From Crotophaga sulcirostris (lineage: Eukaryota; Chordata; Aves; Cuculiformes; Crotophagidae), in contig VYZB01000281.1 of NCBI GenBank assembly GCA_013397455.1, forward strand, positions 558,001 through 622,000: DNA of 64,000 nt. The letters run 5' to 3'. Made by a program: the position numbers and the translations under genes. Position 1 is the first letter of the stretch; each line of letters starts with the position of its first letter. Below are positions 51,600 to 63,500 of the stretch, piece by piece. The notes under the pieces were generated by a model, which was not told the origin of the DNA, did no database searches, and saw nothing but the letters and a program-made list of their open reading frames with translations.

Positions 51600-51705
51600 G
51601 GTGATGAGGCAGAGTAAGGCAACATCTCCATTTTACACAGGGGACTGGCAGCCAAAGAGCTGAAGGATGTGCCTAAAGCACATGTGGAAGTCTGTGACTC
51701 CCAAA
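51600..51705 (-). mobile_element. MIR-like SINE fragment (old, degraded)
   Basis: CATCTCCATTTTACACAGGG (about 51623-51642) corresponds to the reverse complement of the MIR core 'ATCCCCATTTTACAGATGAGG'. It is followed by ACTGGCAGCCAAAGAGCTGA and GATGTGCCTAAAGCACATG, corresponding to 'ACTGAGGCACAGAGAGGTTA' and 'GACTTGCCCAAGGTCACACA'. The element therefore lies on the minus strand. Similarity is partial and was judged by eye. Confidence 0.55.
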
Positions 51706-52500
51706 CCAGCAGGATAAGCCCTCTTTCCAAAACAGGTCCTTCTTCCCATCCTTCATAACAAAGGCCTGATCAAGCCCTTGGCTCTGGGTGTTCTGCACTG
51801 ACTCGTTACCCAGACCTTTCTCCAGGGGTGGTCAAAGCTATTGAGTTTTTGTGAGGACTTCTTGGTGTTGGCAGTTGACAGCAGCTCAGGGCATACCAGA
51901 TGCCAGGGTGATGAGTGCCTTCCAAACGTACTGATAGACAGTTGCTGTGGTTTTGCTTTTTTGTTTATGCATGCAAAGCCAGCCCCAGCTCTTCTTCAAC
52001 CCCTTCTGCAGAGGGACATCTGGAGCCCTGATGGCCAAGGAGAGCCACAGGACAATGGTCCCGGTGGAACACATGGTTACAGCACTGTGCTGTGATTGAA
52101 GAGCTAAGTGCCCAGTCCTGTCTTCATCTTCCTGGGTGATCCTGAAAAAACATCAGTGGGCTTGACCCGAAGCCCCTCTATTTTTTCCAGTTGCCTTCAA
52201 AGTCTACCAGATTACGACTCAGGTTTCCCTAAGGCTATGGGCCACAGTCATCATGACCACTGCTTCTTATCATCAAGCTCAAGAAGAGACCCAAACTGTC
52301 TGCAGACAGACCATTGGTCACTCTACCACTAATGGTGAGGGATAGGCTTGACAGCTAATGAGAATTCTAGTGGGCAATGTGGATGCTACCTTCAGTGCTT
52401 GCTTGCTGTACAGGGCAGTGTTTTCTCCCTCAGCTCTTCAAGGTAGGACTTGTCCCCTACAGCCTGCTGTACAGCAGGGACTCCCTCCAGTGTAGGGGCC
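51706..52500. other. Non-coding sequence, no gene recognised
   Basis: No repeat or exon was recognised. Frames are under 100 codons. Confidence 0.5.
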
Positions 52501-52840
52501 CATCGTTCATGCTGTAATATCGAGAGTCGTAACAGGATGCCGGCTCCATGGTGGGAGGCAACACCCACACACGCAGGGAACGATGCTGGGAAAATTCCTC
52601 GACGCTCCTCCCACGGCCCGTGTGCCCCAGCTCTGCCAGTAGATATCTGGGGGGGGACACACCGGGGGGGCCTCCTGTGCACCACCTTCCCTGCAGCCTC
52701 TCTGCTCCCTCCATTGTGCAGCGAGACTGGTACAACGCGCTGATGAGGATGTGGCTGCGGTGGTATAAGGGCTGCTCCACGTCACCTGCTCTTGCAGGCT
52801 CAGCAGCAACCAGTCTGGACAAGACTGTTCCCAGAAGTCG
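52501..52840. promoter_or_regulatory. CpG cluster, possible small CpG island or promoter
   Basis: Seventeen CpGs in 340 bp, against roughly one per 100 bp nearby, make this the densest CpG region in the window. It also holds G8 (52649-52656) and G7 (52664-52670) runs separated by ACACACC, a TATA-like GGTATAAGGG at about 52761-52770 and CCACGTCACC at about 52777-52786 (E-box/CRE-like). Open frames of 97-137 codons cover it on both strands without known domains. It could be the promoter of an unrecognised or non-coding transcript, or a GC-rich relic. Confidence 0.35.
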
Positions 52841-54275
52841 TTCTGCTCTCACATTAATGAGATCACTTTTTATGAAACAGTGCGAAAAGTTAGATCAAAT
52901 GTGTTTTTCTCTGTGGGAAATGCATTGCTGTTTGTCATTTGCCGCACCGTCAGTAGGATGACAGCGCAAAGAGCTGCATGCACTCTTCCCCTTCACTTTC
53001 CATCTCCACACTTGGGTGAATGGGTTGTTTTCCGTGTGCCTTCCGCTGTCACCAGAGGTTATTTTTAACTCACTGACTCTCATTGTGCCTGTTTGGTGAC
53101 TTCCAGCGCTAACAACAGCTCAAAATCGGCGTTTGCAAAGCTGATACTTGAGTTAGTACCAACCAATTCAGCTTTTGGTTCCTGCTCAGCCGTGGTGAGC
53201 GAGGTGAAAGTGCTGTAACCCATTACCCAGCCCCTGAGTCAGCCCAGGCCTTTTTTTTTTTTTTGTTGTTTGTTTTCTTTACAGCAATCTCTTGAGTGCT
53301 TGCAGAAATGCAAACAGAAAGCACTCCTGACAGATTTAAAACAATTAGGAACGTCTCAGAGTTACTGGAGCAGAGATTTTGTTATGATAATAAAGAATGT
53401 TCTTTGCTAGCGTATTATTTTAAAAGGAGAAAATTAGAAAGAAATATATCATGAAGGAGCTGACAGTGCTCAAAACCCACATCCTGTTGTTATCCATGGG
53501 CCTGGTACTATATACTGCTGGCAGCTGTGAGATGAACTTTCCCATTAGGCCTTTTCCAAGCCCTTAACCCTGACCCAAAGGGACCTTCTTTCCCTCTTTT
53601 AAAGGGAGAGAGAGAAATCAATCTCCCTGCTGATTCAGCTGTGGGCCTCTTATGTCCAAAGAATATTAGCACTGCAAAAAGAAGAAGGAAAAAAAATGCA
53701 GATTGAGGTTTTTTTAATGATGTGGATCGGTGATATTTATGGACTAAGGTTCCTATCCCTGGGACCCATTTGATGCAATCAAGTTACTTTCATAAAGCAT
53801 CAAAGACAGATTTTAAACTGAAACCCCTTGTTTGGTCTTAATTCCTTCCAGCATGCTTAGAACTAATAATTTCCAAGACCAGATTAAAGTCATGGATACT
53901 ACTACTCCCAGCTCTTCTAAATTTCCTCCTGCAGGACTGCCTTGCTTGAGAGCCATAGACACTTTTCTCAGGCTTTTTAACAGCTACACACATGTCTTTT
54001 AATTTCCTAAGACAAGGCTAGTTCTTTTCAAGATGTTCCACTGGCTCACTGCTATTACTGTCAAAAGTTGGTTGCTCTCCCTCTTTTGACTGTTCTTTCT
54101 CTGCTTACAGGCTTCTAGGAATATATTAAGCTGTGCTTCTTAGAACAACAGCAATCCCTTCTTCTCAGCTGCCTTATTTTACAAAGAAAAGAGAGAGAAG
54201 GAAAAAGATGAATATGAAGAAAGACTCAGGAAGGAAAAAAAATAAAGAGAATAAGAGAGAAGTAAGGAAAAAGAA
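52841..54275. other. Non-coding sequence, no gene recognised
   Basis: Contains a T14 run at 53251-53264 followed by TTG/TTTG units. The AT-rich part at about 53370-53720 looks like non-repetitive intergenic DNA. No exon was recognised. Confidence 0.5.
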
Positions 54276-54427
54276 AAAGAAAAGAAAAGAAAAGAAAAGA
54301 AAAGAAAAGAAAAGAAAAGNAGAAAAGAAAAGAAAAGAAAAGAAAAGAAAAGAAAAGAAAAGAAAAGAAAAGAAAAGAAAAGAAAAGAAAAGAAAAGAAA
54401 AGAAAAGAAAAGAAAGACAGTATAAAG

Positions 54428-54490
<63 letters not shown>

Positions 54491-54503
54491 GAAAGAAAGA
54501 AAG
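54276..54503 (+). repeat. Compound (AAAAG)n-(AAAG)n microsatellite with an ambiguous base
   Basis: A pentanucleotide array AAAAG runs from about 54276 to 54414, interrupted by a single N at 54320 with a phase change beside it. After the short linker ACAGTATAAAGAGA a tetranucleotide array AAAG runs to 54503, with one GA slip near 54490. Almost the whole segment is homopurine on the plus strand, so it could form triplex DNA. Long lysine/glutamate/arginine or serine/phenylalanine/leucine frames over it are artefacts of the repeat. Confidence 0.97.
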
Positions 54504-57500
54504 TAAGTTCCACCACACTTAACCCTAAAGCTCAAATCTTTTCAATCTTTGTAAAAAGCTAACAGTGCCTCATTTAGAGGCAGAAGTAAAAAGTTCACCA
54601 GAAATGCCCCCATCTGGAAACATTTACTGGCTTAAGGTATCTCTGTCTTTTGCCATGTTTCTGTGAAGTCACATTTACAAGCTAAGCCAGCCTTTCTGCT
54701 CAGATAGTCAGGATGCAGAGGCATAACAGACTTTAGTACAGAGCCTTGAGGATACTCACAGTGCCTTATAATATGCCACTGTCATAAAAATCCTGTTAGG
54801 GCAGCACTGCCTGTAAGACACACTCTGAAAGAAGAGAACACAGCCATTTCGGGAGGTTTCGTACCCAGCCAAAGGTTTGTGTCTGGTCCTGTATACCCAG
54901 AGTGACTCTTCTGAAGCTACTGAGCATGGATTTAAACGATCTTTGTGGGGTTACCTTAGCTTCCACCCAGACGAGCTGGAGCAGGTCCAGGCAGGGAAGC
55001 TGGAGGAGGATAAATGAAGGCAGCTCTCTGGAGATGGCTCAGCAAAGACCAGCAGGTTAGCATATCCCAGGCTTGGACTCCTCACTCACAGCTCTTGTCC
55101 CCAGCATGGTCCCAGGGTAACTCACTTTACCTCATTTCACATGGATTCACACTGGCCTAACTGTCTAAGCCACTCTTTCGCTTTGCAGCTTCATGGCAAC
55201 TGTGTGCAGATAGTGTCCATGGGTGGGGTCAGCTTCTTCAGTGTAAGAGCTCTGAGAAGCAGAAGGAGTCAAAGCCTGATGGGAAGTGTCTCTGGAGTTA
55301 AAGGTGATGAAGGTTCTGGGATCTCTAATGCTTTTGTGATGGTCCTGGACACAGAAAACCAGAGGGAGGGAAGAAGAAAGGGAAGAAGGGAAGATGCTAC
55401 TACTTTGTATGGTGAGAAGTCTTCCCTCCAGCAGAAAATAGCAAAGCTGCCTCCTCTTCAGCCTTTCACAGATAATTCCAGTGAGGGCAGAGGAGGTGTC
55501 TGGTGGTACCAGATCAGAAGTAGGCTACTTAATTCAGCAGTCTGGTTAAACCCAAAATTAATCCCAGTAATTCTTTGTTAATGTGACAGTAGAAGGATGG
55601 ATAAATGCATTTTAAACACACTAAATTTTTATGTTATTTCTAGCTTTGGTATCCAACATGAAGTATCCCAGTTGGAAAACTCTGACCTAAAGGTTTTCTC
55701 CATTTCATCTGTGAATGAACTCAACAAAGGTTTTCCTGGCCCGAGTAGGAAGTGGTGAAATTTAACTCATTCATACGCCAAAATCACTCTAAGATCCCTG
55801 GTGATGAAGCATTAAGGAAGAGCTGAGTGCTTAGAAATTGTGACTCAGCCTTTCCTCTCTCCTGTCCCACCCCCCAAAATTACAATCAGGAATTGCCTCA
55901 AAAAGTGCTATTTTTTTTATTTTTTTTTTAAAAAATGAGTAGTGATGGAGGAGGGCAATATTTTATTGGACTCCTAAGTTTGAAGTGATTGTGTTCCTCT
56001 TTCCAAGTTCTTCTCTACTCCTGAAAGGGACAACTCTGAGTTTTTCTTCCTCTTAGTGAGGATCTAGACGTCATGTGTAGGATGTGACCTAGGAGGAGCC
56101 ACAGTATCTCCAGTGACTGGGGAAGGACTGCACAGTCTGTGTGTCTCCTAAAGTACTCCCTTTCATGGTAACGGAACTTCACAGTTTCTCTTCTTTCTTC
56201 GCTGTGATCCCTGAGTGTGCCATGGACCAGGAGTTAGCTGTGCCTAAGGCAGGGATCTTACGGCAGGAGGGAGGTCACCACGCTCCAGCTGTGGGGCAGA
56301 ATGGGCCGTGGCCGAAGACCTACACCCTTGAAGCAATCACAGGACTCAAGGACCTGGAGATCAAAGTGAGATCATTCTCCAAGGCAAGACTGCTGTTGCA
56401 GTCAGGCGAGCTGGCGAGCTGCCAAGGATAAGGTGTTATCATCATTCTAATTAGCTGCTGAGTTACCATCCCTGATTTCATCATTTCGTGGAGTGCACAA
56501 AGAGGACTCAAGGGGGAAGAAGCCTTAGCACAACGTGCACTTTGAACACAAAAAAACGGGCTGCCAGGATCACATCATCTTTTGGCTCATCGACTTACAC
56601 AGTGGAGTACAGGAATGTGCTGAAAAAGGAAAGCCCCCTCTACTTCTGAGTAGCCCCTAAGGTTAGGGATGTGACAGAAGTTTTGAGGGGAATTAAAAAT
56701 AAAAAAAAAGAGGTAGCTATTTGTTAAAAAAAAAAGACAAAGAAAAAAAGGATGCAACCATGTGTAATCATAATTGTACGAACACTTTCCTGTTGCCACC
56801 AGAGATAGAAGATACAAAGAGGATGCCACTGCACATCACAAGCCTGATACAAATTATTATTGGAAGAGTGGGTTTCTGTAGACTTCACATTTGGGAGCAG
56901 ACCCTGAAGAGAGAGTGAGGAAATGGCGACAGAAAGGACAGTCTGGGAATTGGAAGTTATAGCCATGCGATGGTGTGACCTTTCAGGCCTTAGATTTCAA
57001 ATGAACCTTGGAAAAACAAGACTCTGTCAAGAGGGCCAGGCATGGTGGCAACAGGGTCATGTCACATGAAATCTGAGAAAACTCTGTGTTGGACAAATAA
57101 GAAGCAGTGAACTCTGCAGCTGGCCTCATGAGCACAGCTTCCCACCCTAGGGCAAGCTCTGGCATCTGCCACCACCTCCTCAGATCTGTGCTCCTGTTCA
57201 CGGGCACCCACAGCCCCAGCGAGGACTCAGAGACCTTTGTTCCCCTCTTTGGCACCTTCTTGCCTTATCCCAACTATAACCCATTGTTGGAAAAGAAAAG
57301 GTTAACACAATTAATCTTCTCTGACGTCCGTCTCTGATAGAAAATTAGTTTTGCTGAAGTATGCAGATATGGCATCTTATCCATCATTCTGTAGCCAGAA
57401 GAGCCTTTTAAGCCTGTGTGCCTTCCCTTCAGAAATCACACTGAACATGGGGCACGGGTGGTTCCACGAAGACACAGGCACATAGAGTACCTATACCAAA

Positions 57501-57518
57501 GTCCTCTGCTGCTCTACA
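54504..57518. other. Non-coding sequence, no gene recognised
   Basis: Contains T8-A-T10-A6 at about 55911-55935 and A-rich stretches at about 56700-56750. A 146-codon frame at 55141-55581 has no recognisable domain. No confident repeat or exon. Confidence 0.5.
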
Positions 57519-57632
57519 GTATCACAGTATCACCAGGTTGGAAGGGACCTCTGAGATCATCAAGTCCAACCTATAAGCCAACACTAACACCATCTCATCA
57601 CCTAAAACATGGCACTCAGTGCCTCACAGGCT
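57519..57632 (-). mobile_element. CR1 LINE 3' end on the minus strand
   Basis: Plus-strand reading gives ATCACAGTATCACCAGGTTG, then GAAGGGACCTCTGAGATCAT and CAAGTCCAACC, the exact mirror of a CR1 tail ('GGTTGGACTTGATGATCTCAGAGGTCCCTTCCAACCTGGTGATT'). ACACCATCTCATCACCTAAA and CATGGCACTCAGTGCCTCA follow, also CR1 sequence. It is in the opposite orientation to the other three copies. The 5' end is truncated and no coding sequence is left. Confidence 0.87.
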
Positions 57633-57774
57633 GAAGAAGGGGTCTCACCAGAAGCTGTTGATAGCACCTGTAACCAGCTGTTCTAACCACCAGCAGCAGA
57701 TGGTCAACACCAAAGCTACAAGGAGCTCGAATAAAGTGCTTACGACTGCCTTGGGGATGACAACTCTTCCTGCT

Positions 57775-57855
57775 ATTATCAGTGGGGAAACTGAGGCACA
57801 GAGAGGCAGGTAGTTGCTCGTCTCAACACAGACAGAGAGTGGCTGAACTTCTCCT
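57775..57855 (-). mobile_element. MIR-like SINE core fragment
   Basis: GGGGAAACTGAGGCACAGAG and the three following bases AGG (57784-57806) match the MIR core reverse complement without a mismatch over 23 bases. CTATTATC precedes it and GTTGCTCGTCTCAACACAGA follows, corresponding to 'ACTTGCCCAAGGTCACACAG'. This is the best conserved of the three MIR-like pieces in the window. It lies about 140 bp from a CR1 tail. Confidence 0.68.
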
Positions 57856-58450
57856 CCTCCACCAACATTCTCAGCTGTAATCACCCCTCCAGGCCATGCT
57901 GCCTGCCACGAGGTAAAAACAAGAAGCATGTCTGCAATTCGGTAGCTTACAAGGCTATAAATATAGTTCAAGGTTGCAGTGATACAATAATAATCTGCAG
58001 GAGTGAAACCCGAGCCATTTATATGTGTGTGTGTATAAACAGGGCTGGGAGATGTGTTTATAACGCTGCTCAGAGATTTCCTCTCCATTATACACACTTG
58101 GAGCAAATGTGTACTGTGCTGAACACAAATTATTCCCTTCATGTGGCTGTATTTTCTTGGTCCTTTCTCATCTTCCAGATGCAGTTTTTTTTTCTTTCAC
58201 TCCCTCCCACTCATCCACCCTCCCACTAATCCTCCTCTTTGCCATGAAAATCCTTCGTTCCTTCTACTCCTGCCTTCCTACTCACCTGGGACAACAGGAA
58301 CAGCCAGCCAGCAGATCTGCCCAGCTGGGAATAGGGCAGGGACCTTCTCTTCTGCATGGTACAGACAAGTAGGAGGCAAGTGTAAGAGAAGGGAAAAAGC
58401 TAAAGGGTAGTCTGGTTTCCAGAACTTTGCCTGGGAAATCTAAAAATTGT
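57856..58450. other. Non-coding sequence, no gene recognised
   Basis: Holds a short (GT)6 run at 58024-58035 inside AT-rich sequence. A 165-codon minus-strand frame (57645-58142) overlaps the MIR-like fragment and is judged non-coding. Confidence 0.5.
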
Positions 58451-58481
58451 ACAGTTGGTGTACAGTTGTACACCAAACTGT
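58451..58481. repeat. Near-perfect inverted repeat (hairpin)
   Basis: ACAGTTGGTGTACA (58451-58464) pairs with TGTACACCAAACTGT (58467-58481), with a 2-base loop and one bulged A. Two overlapping copies of TGTACAGTTG also lie in it, so it may have arisen by a local duplication with inversion. No function is known. Confidence 0.75.
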
Positions 58482-59945
58482 TATCAAGAATATGGAGCAA
58501 AGATGGTTATCCCTGCCTTCCCAACACAGTTTGGGAGTGAGCTGAGAAAAGAGGTTGCTACCTCCTTTCCCACATGCAAGAGGTGTTCTTGCAGCTTTCT
58601 TTTCCTCTCTCCCTGGCTGCCTTACTTTGCTCAAACCACAAGACACAGTCAGAACTAGGGACAGGCTGCTGGACTAGCATGTCCCCCCTTTTTTGGTTGA
58701 CTGTCATCTCACCTTCTCGTGTTTTCAACATACCCCTCAATTCTCTTTTCCATAAACAAGTCAAGGCTTCACTTATATCCATTCACAGTTTTGTTTCAAG
58801 AGCTTCTCCTGTGAATTCACTCCATGTGTTGTAAAGCAGGATCACATCTAACTTATGCCATTCAGTCTCCCCTTCAGATCAGCCTCCGTGGGCAGCAGCC
58901 CCAGTCTTTTTCTGCCATTGTCCCAGGACAAGGGCTTGGAAACTGGACCCTTCCCTTTGAAGCTCTCTTAGCTTTTCTACTCTTGCTGTCTCAGCTCCTT
59001 TCCCTCCCAGCTTTCCAGTTGGTCGGGGAACATCAGCTACAGGTGGAGCACTACACCCAAACTGCTTAGTGCCCTTAGGCCAGGCAAAGAATGCCCTGGT
59101 TTGGGATGCTTCCATGTACAAATCTCTGTGTGGTCTGACTTCTCAGAGTGCTCAGCAACTCGGGTCAAGGTCCATGGGCACCAGACAAGCTCAATATCCC
59201 CAGGCATTGCAGCCAGGTATGTGGCAAACAGTAGCACCCATACTCAGGAGACAGATTAGACTGCAGAGCCCCATTCAGTTCTCAGGGGAAATGGCTGAAA
59301 TCTTTAGGTGAAGGTCATAACTAGTCCCAGTCACGTCAAATAAAAAACTCCCACAAGCACAGTTTGCACCAACTGGTTCAAATGCATCACATTCCTACTT
59401 TAATCACTGATTAAAGAGGAGGAAACTGCACATAAATTCTGTTATTGCAAGGGCTGGACTTAAACTCCTATCAGTTCCTATCTTGTTGTAACCATAAATT
59501 TTCCTCAATGACAGCAAGTTTTTTATCAAGAAGTAACCATATATTCCTAATATCTGGCAGCTGGCCTAAGAATCATAGTTTATAAAACTTGTTTTAAAAT
59601 AAGCCATAAAATTCGTTACATATATTACTGTAAGCCCCTGGGGTTAAAAAATGCAAAAGCTGGACCACAAAATCATGAGACTGGTTTAAAAAAAACAATC
59701 CAGGAGATTTAAGAAAGAAAATAATGAAAAGAATCCAACATTTATCCACTACCAGGTTTTGAAGCTATAATACACATTTGGCTAAATGTTCACAACATTT
59801 TTTTCCTACAGCCTTGATGGGGTCAAATATTTTTGAACAAACTTGAGATTTCTACTTTCTCACTTCCTTTCAGAGGCTGCTGGTTTAGCAGAAAAATAGC
59901 ATTATTAGAACTTGCCATCAGAAATGTATGAATTCACCACACAAA
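58482..59945. other. Non-coding sequence, no gene recognised
   Basis: No repeats or exons recognised. Frames are under 90 codons. Confidence 0.5.
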
Positions 59946-60590
59946 CTAAATGAAGTTGGTCATTATGGAGTAGATCTTTTTGCTAACAATGACACTGACT
60001 ATGATGGAGGCATGCCAGAAGTCTGATGCCATTCTGGTTAAGATTAGAACATTATATTGTCCCACAGATACTAGCAGACATTTCAATAAGCTGTCATAGT
60101 TGGCAGTAAAGCCAGACCTGCCCAATCCAATACATTCTTCAGCTGACGAAATGGACCAAAATGATACAATGGGATCTTCATGGGCATTAGAAGGAGTTGG
60201 AAAGGGTGAGGCAATTTGGCAGGTGTAGAAATGAGATTGGGAAAAACAAGATAAATATTTTCCCTGTGAATAATTGTCCACAAAATCTGCAAGTGAGACA
60301 ATAAAACACAGCTTACTGGAATAACTCTGGTCTGTGAAAGAAAGGTTTCTGGTGAAGCGGTTCAGAATGATAAGTGCGAGCAAAGGAGCATCCTCCACAA
60401 ATGCAGTTGTTGAGGCAGCACTGTGTGAAGGTAGGATGGCTTTGGGAACACCAATATCTAGTGGGGACTGTGCTGCCCAAATCCTGTTCAGTTCTGCAAG
60501 CAGAATAGCACAGGCAACAGCTTCCTGTGGTTCCTCTGGGAAAGGCAAGCAGCTTTTGCACATGGCGTTTCCATTACAAAGGCTACTCAT
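59946..60590 (-). other. Longest open reading frame, coding status doubtful
   Basis: A 214-codon frame with start and stop on the minus strand. The product has no domain I recognise. Hydrophobic stretches occur (near residues 70-80 and the C-terminal third), but no convincing signal peptide or membrane topology. The same DNA is also open for 93 codons on the plus strand and 82 in another minus frame, so absence of stops is a local composition effect. By a rough estimate, a frame this long is expected in about one in seven windows of this size. No poly(A) tract marks it as a retrocopy. Confidence 0.12.
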
Positions 60591-63500
60591 TTCTGATAAA
60601 TATTTTGGGTGGTAGTGAGACCACCTACTCCAGATTTCAGATGTAGCACTCTACCACTTTGGCACTTAAGGTCAAAAAAGAGGCTCATGTTGTTTGCTCT
60701 TCACAACGCCTTGCTCTTGGCACAACATGATCTGTTCACATGGTACCTTCTGGCATCATGTCCGAGCTAAGAAACCTACCTGCAGAATGGTAAGGAATTG
60801 GTCAGGTGGTGTTTGGATAGTTCACAGAATTAAGAGGAGAAAGCTTAAAGTTTCCCAGAAGTAACTGGAATATTTAAATAAGGCACAAACCACAACTGGG
60901 CTCCTGCTATCCTAATCTTTCTGCAGACTGTACAAGGAGCTGGAGTAAGCCAGCCTAACCTAAGCTCAGCCCTGAGCAAGCAGGAGGTCCAGTCTTGAAC
61001 AAGCGAGCGCTGTCCTGCAAGGGCAGCTTCAGGGAGTACTTTGCATCTTCCCACTCCACTGTTTAGGACCAGCACATATAACCAAAAAGTTATATGAGCA
61101 AAAGGAAGGATTTTGTCCCTGTAGGAAGACACCTTGAAACTGGAAATCTTTTCTGAAGATGACATATTTATGAACAAGCATATTGCAGAAAGCACGTGAA
61201 GGCAGTGTCACTTCTTAGTTAACTACAAAGGATCTGGGACTCTCTTGATTTCCTAAGGTATAGAAATATTTACTTTATTAATTGGATGGTGCCAGAGGTC
61301 TTGTGTATTTGGTCATGCTCAAATTGCTTTACTTTTGTAAATAATTGATAGGACAAAGGAGAAAAAATGCTTACAAAGGGTTCTGGCAGACACCAATGGT
61401 CTCTCCCGCACACTCAAACAACACGCAGGTTGTGACACTAACTGACAAAAGAAAGGAAATGTATAGATGCTGCTGCACCATTAAGCCAACCCAAACATGT
61501 CTTTTGTGACAGGCAACTGAAGGAGGTCACTTGTATATTTTGATGCCCAAAACAACAAAACAACCCAAATCCTTGCCAAGAGAAAACCAATGCCTGCTGA
61601 TGAGCAAGCCCTGGAGTGACTGCATTTACGCAGATGGGGCAAGTTCCCATCCAAGTGAGGAGTCCAGTTGTTCCTTGCAGTGGGAGGAACAGCTTAAGCA
61701 TCCTTCTCCACTGTTCAGAGCTTGAGAGCGGGATGGGTAAGGTTGCCTGGGCTTTCATTACACCGTGGAAGCTGTGAGACTTCTGGGCTTAAGGCCAGGA
61801 TTTTCACAGGGAGCAGAGGGAGCAGGGTTTATAACTCTACTCCCTGAAGCTGCTCTGAATATCAGCTCAACTGATGGCTGAAATTTTGTCCTAAGTTATA
61901 TCTTCTCGGGCACCAGCAAGGGCTCCAGTAAGTGCTGGGTTTGAGTCATGTGTTAATTACTGAGGTTTATCCCTTTCCCTTCTCACAGGGAAGGTGTTAA
62001 AAAGAAATTGTAGAGGTAGAGGGTGACAACACAGTTGTGTCTTTCCTCATCCTCCCTTATCTGTGCCCCTCTCCCACAGCTTTGTTCTGGTGGATGTGTC
62101 TGCTTCACAGAATTGCTTGCATTTTCTCTTGCCCTAAAAAAAAAACAAAACCCAAACAAGAAAACAAAAAAAAACCAACCCAGAGGCCCAGCCCTTACAG
62201 GAGTATGCACAGAAGGAGAAAAAAATCTCTCATCACCAAAGTACCCAGAGCTCATGCTCATCCATGACCTCTATGGACATATTGTCTCTTCAGGCCAACC
62301 CAAACACACAAGAAACTCCACGCTTGTCAACAGTGTAACTGGAAGAACTGGGCTACGTGGCATTTAATAGGCACTCTTTCAAACACACAGGTTATTATTT
62401 TGATGATCGTGCCAACTTGCAACCCTCCTCATCTCTAGGGATTTTGCTATATGTATTCAAATGCACCAGCATTTCTGTTACCTAAACCTCTGCTCACCAG
62501 GGCTTATGCACCCGCTGCAAACCTTCCCTCTGAAATTAGCTGTGCAGTTTATTCCTCTGCATATGCTTTTAATAATTGAAAAGCAGCTATGATCTCCTCA
62601 GCTGAGTGGCATTTTGCAGCACATTTGTCCATATTGAGAACTGTGTCTGCTTAATATTTGCAAACCAAGATAAACAGAAACAAAAGAAAGGAAAAACAAT
62701 TTACAGCTTTCCAATGCACACATGTCCAGCAACATTTTTCTCTACCAGCAAATACATCACAAACACATTAAGCCAAGAGCGGCAGATGTAAGGAGAGCCA
62801 GGACATTGAAACAGTTTATTTTACAACCAATTAGACCAATCATCCGCAACCTAAAAATTCTCTAAGTTGGCAGTCACATCAGGGAAGCAGAAACCTCTGC
62901 TAAAATGGCCTACTAAGATGTGGATGTTAAAATAATTGTTAAGTCTGTTTCTTTTACACAGAAAGGATAACATCTGGTTTATCTATGCACAAAACTCTGC
63001 TACTTTTTTTTTTCTAAATATACTCACCTATATTTTTATACCACGTAGCATGCTGATTGCTCTATCTGTGTAAGCAGTGAAAGGTTTGGGTAAGAAACTA
63101 CCACCTATATGGTCTGCTTGGCCTCTGCAGCTTTCTCTCAATGGTAACTGACCTGTATTTCTGGGAAGTGCTTACTGGAGCCCTGCTATCTGCAGTGTTT
63201 CATCAAGGCCTACAGACTCATAGCTCTTTCTGGATATCCTGAAAGCATCCCCATGCTCATGAACTCCTGCCTTTGCTTATGCATTTTTTATCAGTTTTCA
63301 TCAGAAAGCGGATCATAGAGCAGCAGCCTCCCAGAAATTGTGCCTCTCTCACTACCTTAAAGCTGTGTGACCTGCTAAATGCAGACAGGCTAAGGACAGG
63401 AGGGGATGGAGAAGCAGAAGAACACCATGGCCAGCAAAGTGGGAAGCTGTCTTGGCTCCTTCGTGGTTGCTCAGCTTTGTCTAGGCCTCTGCCCATGACA

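Noticed and set aside
52548..52961. 137-codon plus-strand frame across the CpG cluster
   Set aside because: Opposite-strand frames of 97-131 codons cover the same GC-rich DNA and no family is recognised. The CpG cluster is kept as a regulatory candidate only.
54133..54535. Lys/Arg/Glu-rich and Phe/Ser/Leu-rich frames over the AAAAG/AAAG arrays
   Set aside because: They are translations of a microsatellite in different frames, including an ambiguous base.
58024..58035. (GT)6 run
   Set aside because: Too short to call a microsatellite of interest.
57645..58142. 165-codon minus-strand frame with hydrophobic segments
   Set aside because: It overlaps the MIR-like SINE fragment and a GT run, and shows no known domain.
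62340..62400. Possible MIR 3' tail on the plus strand
   Set aside because: Only one 20-base stretch shows resemblance and no core sequence is present upstream.
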